Origin: Clostridiaceae bacterium 14S0207
GTDB taxonomy: Bacteria; Bacillota; Clostridia; Clostridiales; Clostridiaceae
Length of the DNA: 64,000 nt
NCBI GenBank assembly: GCA_003288255.1
Contig: CP026600.1
Location: 2,852,001-2,916,000, forward strand
Direction of reading: 5' to 3'
Positions 28,510-37,114 of the stretch are shown one piece after another. Each line of letters opens with the position of its first letter. Position 1 is the stretch's first letter. Position numbers and translations under genes: made by a program. The notes below the pieces were generated by a model. That model had not been told where the DNA came from, ran no database searches, and saw nothing but the letters and a program-made list of their open reading frames with translations.

Positions 28510-29400
28510 ATGGATTTTAAACAAATAGAAGCTTTTGTTAGTGTAGCCAAGTTTAAAAGTTTTTCTAAAGCAGCAAATACTATATTTTTATCACAACCAA
28601 CTATTAGTTCTCATATTGCAAGTTTGGAAAAAGAACTAAGCATACAACTTTTCGATAGAACATCTAAAGAAGTAAACCTAACTCCTGCAGGTGAATCCTT
28701 TTTAGATTATGCTGTTGATATTATAAATACTAGAAATCATGCTATAGTTGCATTATCTGACTTTAATAGTAACATTTCTGGTAAATTAAATCTTTCTGCT
28801 AGCACTACTCCTTGTAATTCTATTGTGCCAAAACTTATGCAAAAGTTTAGTGTTAAATATCCTGATGTTACATTCAATGTAAATGAACAAAATTCAGGCA
28901 AAATTATAAAAGCTATTATGAATCTTGACTGTGAAATCGGTATAGTTGGCAGTTCCATAAATCATGATAAGATTACAACTTATAAATTATTAGAAGATGA
29001 ATTAATATTAATATCTCATTCTAATTTAAATTTACCTTCAGAAATAGAATTAAAAAATCTATTAAAATATAAATTTATTTTTAGAGAAAAGAGCTCTGCA
29101 ACTAGGGCCACTTTTGAATCACTAATTAGTGAAAAATTAGATATAAACAAACTTAATGTTCTATGTGAAGTTAATAATCTTGACACATTAATCCAGTTTG
29201 TAAAAACTGGTATGGGTGTTTCCATTGTTTCTTCAAATGTATTTAAAAATTTTGCTTTTGATATTAATCTATCATGCAGTAAAATAAGAGACTTAAGTTT
29301 AAAAAGAGATATTTATTTAGTAACAAATTCTCGAAGAACATTAAGTCCTACGGCTAAGGCATTCTTTACTATGTGTAAGGAAGACTTTAACCTTAAATAA
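28510..29400 (+). CDS. LysR-family transcriptional regulator
   Basis: 296 residues from the ATG preceded by AGGGGGAT. The N-terminal winged helix is MDFKQIEAFVSVAKFKSFSKAAN with LSQPTISSHIASLEKEL and LFDRTSKEVNLTPAGE; the ligand-binding domain follows from about residue 90. It probably regulates its own gene or the upstream YdcZ-family gene. The effector is unknown. Confidence 0.93.
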   Translation: MDFKQIEAFVSVAKFKSFSKAANTIFLSQPTISSHIASLEKELSIQLFDRTSKEVNLTPAGESFLDYAVDIINTRNHAIVALSDFNSNISGKLNLSASTTPCNSIVPKLMQKFSVKYPDVTFNVNEQNSGKIIKAIMNLDCEIGIVGSSINHDKITTYKLLEDELILISHSNLNLPSEIELKNLLKYKFIFREKSSATRATFESLISEKLDINKLNVLCEVNNLDTLIQFVKTGMGVSIVSSNVFKNFAFDINLSCSKIRDLSLKRDIYLVTNSRRTLSPTAKAFFTMCKEDFNLK

Positions 29401-29417
29401 TAGTTTTATTACATAGT

Positions 29418-29445
29418 AAGGAGATAGGAATATAACTATCTCCTT
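29418..29445. terminator. Bidirectional terminator
   Basis: Stem aaggagatag / ctatctcctt between the convergent LysR and FmdB genes. Confidence 0.8.
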
Positions 29446-29450
29446 TTAAT

Positions 29451-29642
29451 TTAGTGACATCCAGAACATCCTCCACAATTTCCATTACACTTTCCTTCAC
29501 ACTTACCATAAAACTTTCCCTTATATAATCTTTTTACATTAACGCTATTACATTCTGGACATTTTACCTCTTCATTAGAATTTTTTACTATTTCAAAAAA
29601 TTCCTTTTCACAATCATTACATTTAAAATCAATTAAAGGCAT
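29451..29642 (-). CDS. FmdB-type zinc ribbon protein
   Basis: 63 residues. It begins MPLIDFKCNDC and has a second pair CPECNSVNVKRL, the usual FmdB CxxC-x-CxxC zinc ribbon. A further cysteine- and glycine-rich tail (CEGKCNGNCGGCSGCH) follows, longer than usual and likely to bind additional metal. The ATG at 29642 is chosen because the family starts at MPL and AAAGGA lies upstream. Function unknown. Confidence 0.8.
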   Translation of the reverse strand: MPLIDFKCNDCEKEFFEIVKNSNEEVKCPECNSVNVKRLYKGKFYGKCEGKCNGNCGGCSGCH

Positions 29643-29775
29643 TGAGAACACTATCCTTTCATTAACATAAATATTATAACTATTAATTTAAATTTTATCA
29701 TAATTCTTTTAACATTTCTAATATAAAAACTATACTATATATGAGGTAGCCTTTTTAATTAGTATGGAGGAAATT

Positions 29776-31023
29776 ATGTTTAATTTTAAAAATAAACTCA
29801 GCCCCAACTTGAAATATGCACTTGATAATTATTTATACGAAAAATATAGGGTCATTATAAAATGTAGTACATTGCTTGAACGCATTGAAAAAAAAATATC
29901 TAATTCAAAATGCGAAATTATACGAACCATTCCTAGCCTAAATTGTACTTGCGCTCTCATTAATAGACGACTAATTGAAAGATTAATCGAATATCCTCAA
30001 GTATCTTATATAGATTTTGACACTTTTGCATTTTCCATCCCCTGCGATGTAACTGAAATTAATTTAGAAAAAGAAAATTTATACCTTTCAAAAGTAATTG
30101 ATACAAACAATAACTTTGAATTAAATGGTAAAAATATTACTATAGGCCTTATTAGTACAGGTCTTTATCCTAACAAAGACCTTATTAAACCTGAAAATAG
30201 AATTATAAAATGTATAGACCTCATTAATGGTTTTTCACATGCTTATGATGACAATGGTATGGGAACATTTGTGGGTGGAATTATTGGTGGAAACGGCTTT
30301 TGTTCAGAAGGAAATATTAAAGGTGTAGCACCTAGATGCAATTTTTATTCCATAAAAGCATTCAATAAAAATGGCAAAGGTTATATAAGTGATATATTAT
30401 ATTCCCTTTACTTATTAGAAAAAGATTTAATAAATTTTAATATAAAAGTTATCTATTTACCATTTGAACTTTTTGAAAATAACAAATTTATCCTAACTTT
30501 ATTTCAAGAATCATTTAATGTATTGGCTAATAAAGGAGTAACCTTGATTGTACCATCTGGTAGTAATGAAGGTTCAAAAAATACAATAAAAGGAATTTCA
30601 ACACTTAATAACATTATATGTGTTGGTGGACTTTCTTCAATAAAGCCATCAGAAATGTTCAAATTTTCTTCTTGTGGTCCATGTTATAGAAAAAGAAAAC
30701 CTGATTTTTTAGCTCCTTGTTGTAATATATATACATTATTTATGAACATCAATTATATCCCTGAAAAAGATAACATAAAATTATATGCCCCTCACCTTTC
30801 CACAAATTATGTGAAAATAAATTGTTCTGCCTGTGCTGGTGCATATTACGCCGGTATTTGTGCTTTACTATATGAACATAGAAATGATTTAACCATAAAA
30901 GATATATACTCCCTATTAAAACTTAGCTCTACTGAATTAGATATGCCAAAAGAACTTCAAAATCATGGGATGGTATATGTTAAAGACCTTACTCTCCCTA
31001 AAGCTAATAAAAAGAAAGTTTAG
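29776..31023 (+). CDS. Subtilisin-fold (S8) pseudoprotease
   Basis: 415 residues from the ATG with GGAGGAAATT upstream. A pro-domain-like segment (about 10-85) precedes an S8 catalytic-like domain (about 105-405). All three catalytic positions are substituted: the Asp of V-x-D-T-G is Ser (LISTGLYP), the His of GHGTH is replaced in NGMGTFVGGIIGG, and the Ser of GTS-x-A is Ala in CSACAGAYYAG. The oxyanion Asn seems kept (SGSNEG). So it is probably not a protease. There is no signal peptide. In clostridia, CspA and CspC are inactive S8 proteins in spore germination; a relation is possible but not shown. Confidence 0.8.
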   Translation: MFNFKNKLSPNLKYALDNYLYEKYRVIIKCSTLLERIEKKISNSKCEIIRTIPSLNCTCALINRRLIERLIEYPQVSYIDFDTFAFSIPCDVTEINLEKENLYLSKVIDTNNNFELNGKNITIGLISTGLYPNKDLIKPENRIIKCIDLINGFSHAYDDNGMGTFVGGIIGGNGFCSEGNIKGVAPRCNFYSIKAFNKNGKGYISDILYSLYLLEKDLINFNIKVIYLPFELFENNKFILTLFQESFNVLANKGVTLIVPSGSNEGSKNTIKGISTLNNIICVGGLSSIKPSEMFKFSSCGPCYRKRKPDFLAPCCNIYTLFMNINYIPEKDNIKLYAPHLSTNYVKINCSACAGAYYAGICALLYEHRNDLTIKDIYSLLKLSSTELDMPKELQNHGMVYVKDLTLPKANKKKV

Positions 31024-31059
31024 ATATTGTATGTATTCGTTTTTTTCAACTATAATAAA

Positions 31060-31099
31060 AAAACAGACTACATTTAAAAATAAAATATAGTCTGTTTTA
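31060..31099. terminator. Bidirectional terminator
   Basis: Stem aaaacagacta / tagtctgtttt with flanking T and A runs between the pseudoprotease and cinA. Confidence 0.85.
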
Positions 31100-31113
31100 T
31101 AATTTTACATTTG

Positions 31114-32352
31114 TTAATCTTCTTTTATTAATTCCCTTCTAAGCATATCTAAAAGATACATGGAAGCTTTTTTTCTAATTAGATTTCTATCTCCTGTTAA
31201 GTTAAGTTCTTTACTGCTAATCTTTCCTTTGTAATAGACTCCAATATATACAAGACCTACAGGCTGTTCCTCAGTTCCTCCTCCTGGTCCTGCAATTCCA
31301 GTTGTAGAAATTCCTATATCTGATCCTGATGTTCTAGCTACGCCTTCCGCCATTTCTTCTGCCACCTGTGAGCTTACAACAGTATATTTTTTTATTGTTT
31401 CTCCATTAACACCTAATCTATTTATTTTAGACTCTTCTGTATAAGTAACAAGTCCTTCTTTTAAAATTCTAGAAATTCCTGGATACCCAACTAATAACGA
31501 AGTAACCATTCCCCCTGTGCATGATTCTGCTACCGCTATAGATAAATTTTTATCTACAAGTTTTTTAGCCACAACTTTATCAATGGTATCTTGTCCTTCA
31601 CCATATACATTATTGCCTAATCTATTTCTAATTTCTTTCTCCATAGGTGCTATTAATACTTCACCCTCAGTCTCATCCTTACACCTAGCTGTCATTCTAA
31701 ATGTAACTTCACAATCCTTAGCATATGGAGCAACCGTTGGATTTGTTTGTTTGTCTATAATATCTCTAATTGTATACTCTGCTCTACTTTCACCAATTCC
31801 AAAAACTCTTATAACCTTAGAATAAAGAATTTCGTGTGAAAACTTTCTAAGATAAGGCATAACGAATTCTTCAAACATTGGTCTCATTTCCCTTGGTGGA
31901 CCAGGCATTAAAATGAGCATCTTTTTATCATCTTCTATGATACACCCTGGTGCTGTTCCATGATCATTTCTAAGAACAATACAATCCTCAGGCATATACG
32001 CCTGTTTTCTATTATTTTCTGCCATATCTCTTTTTAGTCTATTAAAATGTTCTTCTATTCTTTTTAAGCTTTCTTCATGTAAAACTAACTTTTTATTAAA
32101 AAAGCTACTTCCTATTTCCTTTGTTAAATCATCCTTGGTAGGCCCAAGCCCTCCTGTAGAAATAACTATATCTGCTCTACTAAATGCTAGCTTATAAGCT
32201 TCTTTTAGTCTTTCATTGTTATCCCCCACTACTGTTTGATGATACACATTTATTCCAAGTGATGCTAACTTTTTAGATAAATACTGAGCATTTGTATTTA
32301 ATATATCTCCTAATAATATCTCAGTGCCAACACATAAAATTTCAGCTTTCAT
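31114..32352 (-). CDS. cinA: CinA-type protein
   Basis: 412 residues: an N-terminal molybdopterin-binding-like domain (about 1-170, with STGGLGPTKDDLT and MPGPPREM) and a C-terminal NMN amidohydrolase domain (about 250-405, VAESCTGGMVTSLL, GIAGPGGGTEEQPVG). The family hydrolyses NMN and, in some species, has a role in competence and DNA damage. GGAGGCGTCAG precedes the start. Confidence 0.95.
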   Translation of the reverse strand: MKAEILCVGTEILLGDILNTNAQYLSKKLASLGINVYHQTVVGDNNERLKEAYKLAFSRADIVISTGGLGPTKDDLTKEIGSSFFNKKLVLHEESLKRIEEHFNRLKRDMAENNRKQAYMPEDCIVLRNDHGTAPGCIIEDDKKMLILMPGPPREMRPMFEEFVMPYLRKFSHEILYSKVIRVFGIGESRAEYTIRDIIDKQTNPTVAPYAKDCEVTFRMTARCKDETEGEVLIAPMEKEIRNRLGNNVYGEGQDTIDKVVAKKLVDKNLSIAVAESCTGGMVTSLLVGYPGISRILKEGLVTYTEESKINRLGVNGETIKKYTVVSSQVAEEMAEGVARTSGSDIGISTTGIAGPGGGTEEQPVGLVYIGVYYKGKISSKELNLTGDRNLIRKKASMYLLDMLRRELIKED

Positions 32353-32399
32353 ATAACTGACGCCTCCTAAAACATTTATACAACATATCCCTAAAGTTA

Positions 32400-33242
32400 T
32401 TATAACCCTAAGTTAAACTTTCTTAAAGCAAGCCTATACGAAATCGCTGATATTCCTACTAATAACACCATCCAATAGATTACAACATAAATTAATTTGG
32501 TTGATTCCATAAACAATACAGGTCCCATCATATTCATAGGATTTATGTATTGCATAGCATCTAATAAATCTGGACCTATAATATAAATAATCTCTGACCC
32601 TAGTATATATATTAACCAAGGTGCTCCAATAACAGAAAATGAATTCTTAGAAATACTAGATGTTAGTACACCTACTACGGATATAACCGTAGCTATTAGA
32701 GATAGTATTATCATTGTTAAGCCTATATAAGCAAAAGGGCTTCTTACAAATAATTCTCCATTACACTTAGGTGCTATTTCTTCTATTATGGACATCTTAG
32801 TTGGCAAATAAAATGGAGTAGAGATTACACTATATATAAAAGCTAATATTTGAAATACTAGTGAAAATACAAATGCTATTGATGCTATCGCTGTAGTTTT
32901 ATAAAAAATATATTTTTTATAGTTGATTCTAGTAATGGAGAATTTTAAAAAACTAGTTTTATAATCTAGAAATAAAGAATCTCCTACTACTAATAATATA
33001 ATTAGAGGGAAAACTAAACACATAAAACTTTCTAATGGATTTCCCATAGTATTTAAGAAATTTATAAAACAATTAGATTGCTCTAAAATCTGATTTTTTG
33101 AATAACTAGGATTGATAGGTACATTTAATTTATACCTAGTTGATATATAAATAAATATGCTCATAAACATTACTAAAGCCATTAACATTCTATGGCTAAA
33201 AAATGTTCGTTTAAATTCTATTTTTAAGAAACGTTTATACAT
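32400..33242 (-). CDS. ABC transporter permease (ABC-2 type), third of three
   Basis: 280 residues from the ATG with GAGGAG upstream; the GTG six codons earlier is less likely. It has about six transmembrane segments with an N-terminal helix after a cytoplasmic start (KRFLKIEFKRTFFSHRML). It follows the second permease by 23 bp. Together with the two other permeases and one ATPase, it forms a transporter, perhaps for a peptide or drug; the substrate is unknown. Confidence 0.75.
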   Translation of the reverse strand: MYKRFLKIEFKRTFFSHRMLMALVMFMSIFIYISTRYKLNVPINPSYSKNQILEQSNCFINFLNTMGNPLESFMCLVFPLIILLVVGDSLFLDYKTSFLKFSITRINYKKYIFYKTTAIASIAFVFSLVFQILAFIYSVISTPFYLPTKMSIIEEIAPKCNGELFVRSPFAYIGLTMIILSLIATVISVVGVLTSSISKNSFSVIGAPWLIYILGSEIIYIIGPDLLDAMQYINPMNMMGPVLFMESTKLIYVVIYWMVLLVGISAISYRLALRKFNLGL

Positions 33243-33265
33243 ATGATCTATTCTCCTCACATTTA

Positions 33266-34063
33266 CTATTTTAAATCCTTTTTTAATAGTAAAAAAATAC
33301 TAGTTAATATGCTTATAAAACTAATAAAAATATTGAACATAATTTGAGAAACATATTCTTTCAGTCCCCCATTTAAATCTAAAGTTGATGCAAAACTTAT
33401 AGGTGAAAACATCCTTGATATAAGTTTACTATTATAGGCTACTTCTAATATTAGTAAAAGTATCATTATAAATAGATGGCTTCTATTACTATTAAATAAT
33501 ATTCCTATACTATTTATTAAAGTAACTACTGCAAAAACACCTGTAGTTAAAATGATAAATACAGTAAACTTTAACATTAAAAATGAGTTGTTAAAATTTA
33601 ATATATTAGGATAATAACATCTAGTATATTGACTTATATAATTTGCTTTTCCAAGGACAATCATAGAAAGAATGTCTCCTTCGATACAAATTAGAATACT
33701 ATAACTTAAAACTATAATAAATATTGTTATAACCTTACCTAACCACCATTTTATTTTAGATTCTACTCTAGTCAACATCATAGCATCAAATCCTTCTTTG
33801 AATCCCATAACATCTTCACATATTATAAATATAATACTAACCTTCAAAATCCACTGTACATATGGTCCTAATAAAAATATCCTATTACTTCCACCACACA
33901 CTCCTAAAAATCCATCTATTCTAGTAACCTCTATAATTCCTTCTTTAGAATTATTGTAAACATTAACTATGCTTAGAATTATTACTAGTTGAATCATAAA
34001 AAATAAATATAAATTTCTTTTTTTTAAACATAAACCTAATTCATTAAAAATTAACCCCTTCAT
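33266..34063 (-). CDS. ABC transporter permease, second of three
   Basis: 265 residues with about six transmembrane helices. The start MKGLIFNELGLCLKKRNLYLF is a typical ABC-2 permease beginning. It follows the first permease by 3 bp. No family beyond ABC-2-like is recognised. Confidence 0.7.
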   Translation of the reverse strand: MKGLIFNELGLCLKKRNLYLFFMIQLVIILSIVNVYNNSKEGIIEVTRIDGFLGVCGGSNRIFLLGPYVQWILKVSIIFIICEDVMGFKEGFDAMMLTRVESKIKWWLGKVITIFIIVLSYSILICIEGDILSMIVLGKANYISQYTRCYYPNILNFNNSFLMLKFTVFIILTTGVFAVVTLINSIGILFNSNRSHLFIMILLLILEVAYNSKLISRMFSPISFASTLDLNGGLKEYVSQIMFNIFISFISILTSIFLLLKKDLK

Positions 34064-34066
34064 TCT

Positions 34067-34894
34067 TTACTCCTCTGAACTTAAACACATTTTTTTAGCC
34101 CGTATACATCCCATAGCAATACATATACTAATTAAAACAACTAAAAAAATCGTTGAATATTGCACGGTGAATATATTGGGTACATCTGAAACATCCTTAA
34201 TTACCACATACTTATGATAAGGTATATGAAAATAAATAGAAGATTGAGAAAGCACAGATATAGGAAGTCTCTTATGACTATTAAATATTGTATGATGAGA
34301 TTCTACTATAAAAAGAAATAGTATTATGTAGTTATAAATTGAATGCCTTAAGACCAAGGACATTATTATCATGAAAGTACCCATAAACTGTAATTCTAAT
34401 ACCATTAATCCATATTGCTTAGCTAAAAGACCTAAAACACCTTCACCTGATTTAATAGCTATATACACTATATTATAATTACCACCTGCAAAGGGCATTC
34501 TATATAGCATTCCTATGGAAACTAATATTATAAGACAAAGTAAAATAAACAAGTTAGATGTTAAAAGTATAATTATTACCTTGGAAAGAAAATATTCTAC
34601 TCTATTGTTTGACCTAGATAGTATAAAATTTATATATCCTGCTTTACAATCACTAATAATTATATCTGAGATTAAATATACATATAATATAGGAATCACT
34701 AATATAAAAATTATAGGTTCAGATAAACAACTAAATACAAAATCCCATATTTTAAGTTTACCTCCACTAGGTACATTAAAGACATCTGGTATAATACGCC
34801 TTAATAAAATAAATATAAAAAATAATATTAACGTTACTTTAATCCACTTTTTCCATCTAACCTTAAAATATGTAATTATACTATATTTAATCAT
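34067..34894 (-). CDS. ABC transporter permease, first of three
   Basis: 275 residues with about six transmembrane helices and a cytoplasmic N-terminus. The start overlaps the last base of the ATPase gene, so they are coupled. Three separate permeases with one ATPase is typical of peptide-antibiotic immunity or bacteriocin transporters, but no biosynthetic gene is seen nearby. Confidence 0.7.
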   Translation of the reverse strand: MIKYSIITYFKVRWKKWIKVTLILFFIFILLRRIIPDVFNVPSGGKLKIWDFVFSCLSEPIIFILVIPILYVYLISDIIISDCKAGYINFILSRSNNRVEYFLSKVIIILLTSNLFILLCLIILVSIGMLYRMPFAGGNYNIVYIAIKSGEGVLGLLAKQYGLMVLELQFMGTFMIIMSLVLRHSIYNYIILFLFIVESHHTIFNSHKRLPISVLSQSSIYFHIPYHKYVVIKDVSDVPNIFTVQYSTIFLVVLISICIAMGCIRAKKMCLSSEE

Positions 34895-35568
34895 TATAAG
34901 ATCTCCTCTTTATTAACTCCTTCTTCAATATTAAGTGTTTTGTTACTTATTTTATATACCTTATTACACAAATAACTTATGTCTTCTTTATTATGTGAAA
35001 CAATAATGAAAGTAGTACCTCTCTTTGAAAACTTCTTTACAATATTGAAAAACATTTGAACACCCTCATCATCTAGTGCATTTGTAGGTTCATCAAAAAG
35101 AATTATTTCTGGATCTTCCATTATTGCCTGTGCTATACCTAATCTTTGACGCATACCAAGAGAATACTTCTCTACATGTATCTTACTATTAGGATCTAAA
35201 CCCACCCTAGTCATAACTTCTTTTATATGTTCCTTATCAACTATACTTTTTATTAAAGCTATCATAGCTAAATTATCAAGCCCAGAAAATTGAGGTAAAA
35301 ATTTAGGTGTTTCAATTAAAGCTGACACATTCCTAGGTAAGTTTCCTAACATACCACTTAAAATCTTTTCATTAAATACCATAACCTCACCTTTATCAAT
35401 GTGTATAAGTCCTAAAATTATTCTAAGCAAAGTAGTCTTACCACAACCATTTTTACCAATTATTCCAATAACATCTCCTTTGCTTACTTCTAAATTTATA
35501 TTATCCAAAATAATTTGTCCTTTAAAACCTTTAGTAACATCTTTTATACGGATAACATTATTTCTCAT
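34894..35568 (-). CDS. ABC transporter ATP-binding protein
   Basis: 224 residues from the ATG at 35568, which has AGGATGGTG upstream; the ATG four codons earlier lacks spacing. Walker A IGKNGCGKTTL, signature YSLGMRQRLGIAQAI and Walker B IILFDEPTNALD are intact. It is the first gene of a four-gene operon with three permeases. The region upstream holds a 22-bp palindrome at 35749. Confidence 0.9.
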   Translation of the reverse strand: MRNNVIRIKDVTKGFKGQIILDNINLEVSKGDVIGIIGKNGCGKTTLLRIILGLIHIDKGEVMVFNEKILSGMLGNLPRNVSALIETPKFLPQFSGLDNLAMIALIKSIVDKEHIKEVMTRVGLDPNSKIHVEKYSLGMRQRLGIAQAIMEDPEIILFDEPTNALDDEGVQMFFNIVKKFSKRGTTFIIVSHNKEDISYLCNKVYKISNKTLNIEEGVNKEEIL

Positions 35569-35748
35569 ATCATTCACCATCCTAAAATATCATTTTATAT
35601 GCAAATAAGACTGTATATAGTTATTTTATTGTTATTGAACCCTCCATGACTACTGCTAAGTCTATTATACAGAATATTAATACTATTTATATCTACTTTC
35701 CTAAAATAAAGAAAATTAGTATTAAAAAATATATTTCTATTAAAAAAT

Positions 35749-35770
35749 ACGGATATGATATCATATCCGT
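35749..35770. promoter_or_regulatory. Perfect 22-bp palindrome
   Basis: acggatatgat followed by its exact reverse complement, between the divergent ABC operon and wecB. It has no loop and no T run, so it is a better operator than terminator. It lies about 120 bp before wecB and 180 bp before the ATPase. The rest of this 320-bp gap is A/T-rich with no gene I would support. Confidence 0.6.
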
Positions 35771-35889
35771 CCTTAATATTATGAAAAACAAGTTAGCATT
35801 TAATATTGATAATATACCTTATATAAGGTAACATTATTTTCATATAATACTTTTTAAATGCTTTATAAATATTATAAGGATGTGATTCA

Positions 35890-37044
35890 ATGTATAAGAT
35901 TAAAGTAATGGCTATCTTTGGTACTAGACCTGAAGCTATTAAAATGTGTCCTCTTGTCAATGAACTAAAAAAAAGAGATGAATTCGATTGTAAAGTATGT
36001 GTAACCGCTCAACATAGAGAGATGTTAGATCAAGTATTAGAGGTCTTTAACCTTACACCAGATTATGATTTAAATATAATGAAAAATAAACAAACTCTAT
36101 GTTCAATAACAACAAATGTATTGAATGGACTTAATGATATATTTATAAAAGAGGAACCTCAGTTAGTACTTGTACATGGAGATACAACTACAACCTTTGC
36201 AGCTAGTCTTTCTGCATTTTATAATAAAATAGCTGTAGGACATGTAGAAGCTGGGCTTAGAACATATAACAAATATTCTCCATTTCCTGAAGAAGCTAAC
36301 AGAGTTTTAACTGGGCATATTGCAGACCTACATTTTGCTCCTACTAAAACCTCCAATGATAACTTGTTAAAAGAAGGAATAAAAGATAATAATATATTTA
36401 TAACAGGCAATACTGTTATTGATGCTATGCAAACAACTGTTGAACAAAATTATACATTTGAAAATAAAGAATTAAATTCTATAGATTTTATAAATAAAAA
36501 AGTGATAATGGTAACAGCTCATAGAAGAGAAAATTGGGGAGAACCATTAGAAAATATATGTTATTCTTTAAAAAATATAGCTGAAACAATGGATAACGTA
36601 GAAATTGTTTATTTAGTTCATCTTAACCCATTGGTTAAAGAAACTGCTCATAAGATTTTAGGTAACACTAAAAATGTAAATTTATTACCACCATTGGCTC
36701 TAAAAGAAACTCATAACTTAATGAATAAATGTTATTTAATAATGACTGATTCAGGTGGAATTCAAGAAGAAGCACCACATCTTGGAAAACCTGTATTAGT
36801 TCTTAGAGATACTACGGAAAGACCTGAGGCAGTTGCTGCTGGTACTGTTAAGGTTGTTGGTACAGATAAAGAAATCATAATAGATACGGCTAAACTTTTA
36901 TTAACTGATGAAGGTGAATATACCCAAATGTCTAATTCCGTTAATCCTTATGGTGATGGCAAGGCATCTGAGAGAATAGCTGATGATATTCTATATTATT
37001 ATGGATATATAAAAAACAAACCAGAAGATTTTAATACTATATAA
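35890..37044 (+). CDS. wecB: UDP-N-acetylglucosamine 2-epimerase
   Basis: 384 residues. It interconverts UDP-GlcNAc and UDP-ManNAc for wall polysaccharide synthesis. The family motifs are present: FGTRPEAIKM at the start, VHGDTTTTFA, HVEAGLRT, TAHRRENWGEP and DSGGIQEEAP. The start follows AAGGATGTGA. It stands alone, followed by a terminator. Confidence 0.95.
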   Translation: MYKIKVMAIFGTRPEAIKMCPLVNELKKRDEFDCKVCVTAQHREMLDQVLEVFNLTPDYDLNIMKNKQTLCSITTNVLNGLNDIFIKEEPQLVLVHGDTTTTFAASLSAFYNKIAVGHVEAGLRTYNKYSPFPEEANRVLTGHIADLHFAPTKTSNDNLLKEGIKDNNIFITGNTVIDAMQTTVEQNYTFENKELNSIDFINKKVIMVTAHRRENWGEPLENICYSLKNIAETMDNVEIVYLVHLNPLVKETAHKILGNTKNVNLLPPLALKETHNLMNKCYLIMTDSGGIQEEAPHLGKPVLVLRDTTERPEAVAAGTVKVVGTDKEIIIDTAKLLLTDEGEYTQMSNSVNPYGDGKASERIADDILYYYGYIKNKPEDFNTI

Positions 37045-37047
37045 AAT

Positions 37048-37088
37048 AAAAAACTAAGATACAAAATATTTATGTATCTTAGTTTTTA
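37048..37088. terminator. Bidirectional terminator
   Basis: Stem aaaactaagataca / tgtatcttagtttt between convergent wecB and the M16C peptidase gene. Confidence 0.85.
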
Positions 37089-37114
37089 CTTTAACACAAC
37101 TTTATTTGAAAAAA

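Noticed and set aside
32400-35568. Bacteriocin gene cluster
   Set aside because: Three permeases and an ATPase are compatible with immunity, but there is no precursor peptide or modification enzyme.
35646-35831. 61-codon frame in the ABC-wecB gap
   Set aside because: Repeated lysine and isoleucine, no ribosome site, and it runs through the palindrome.
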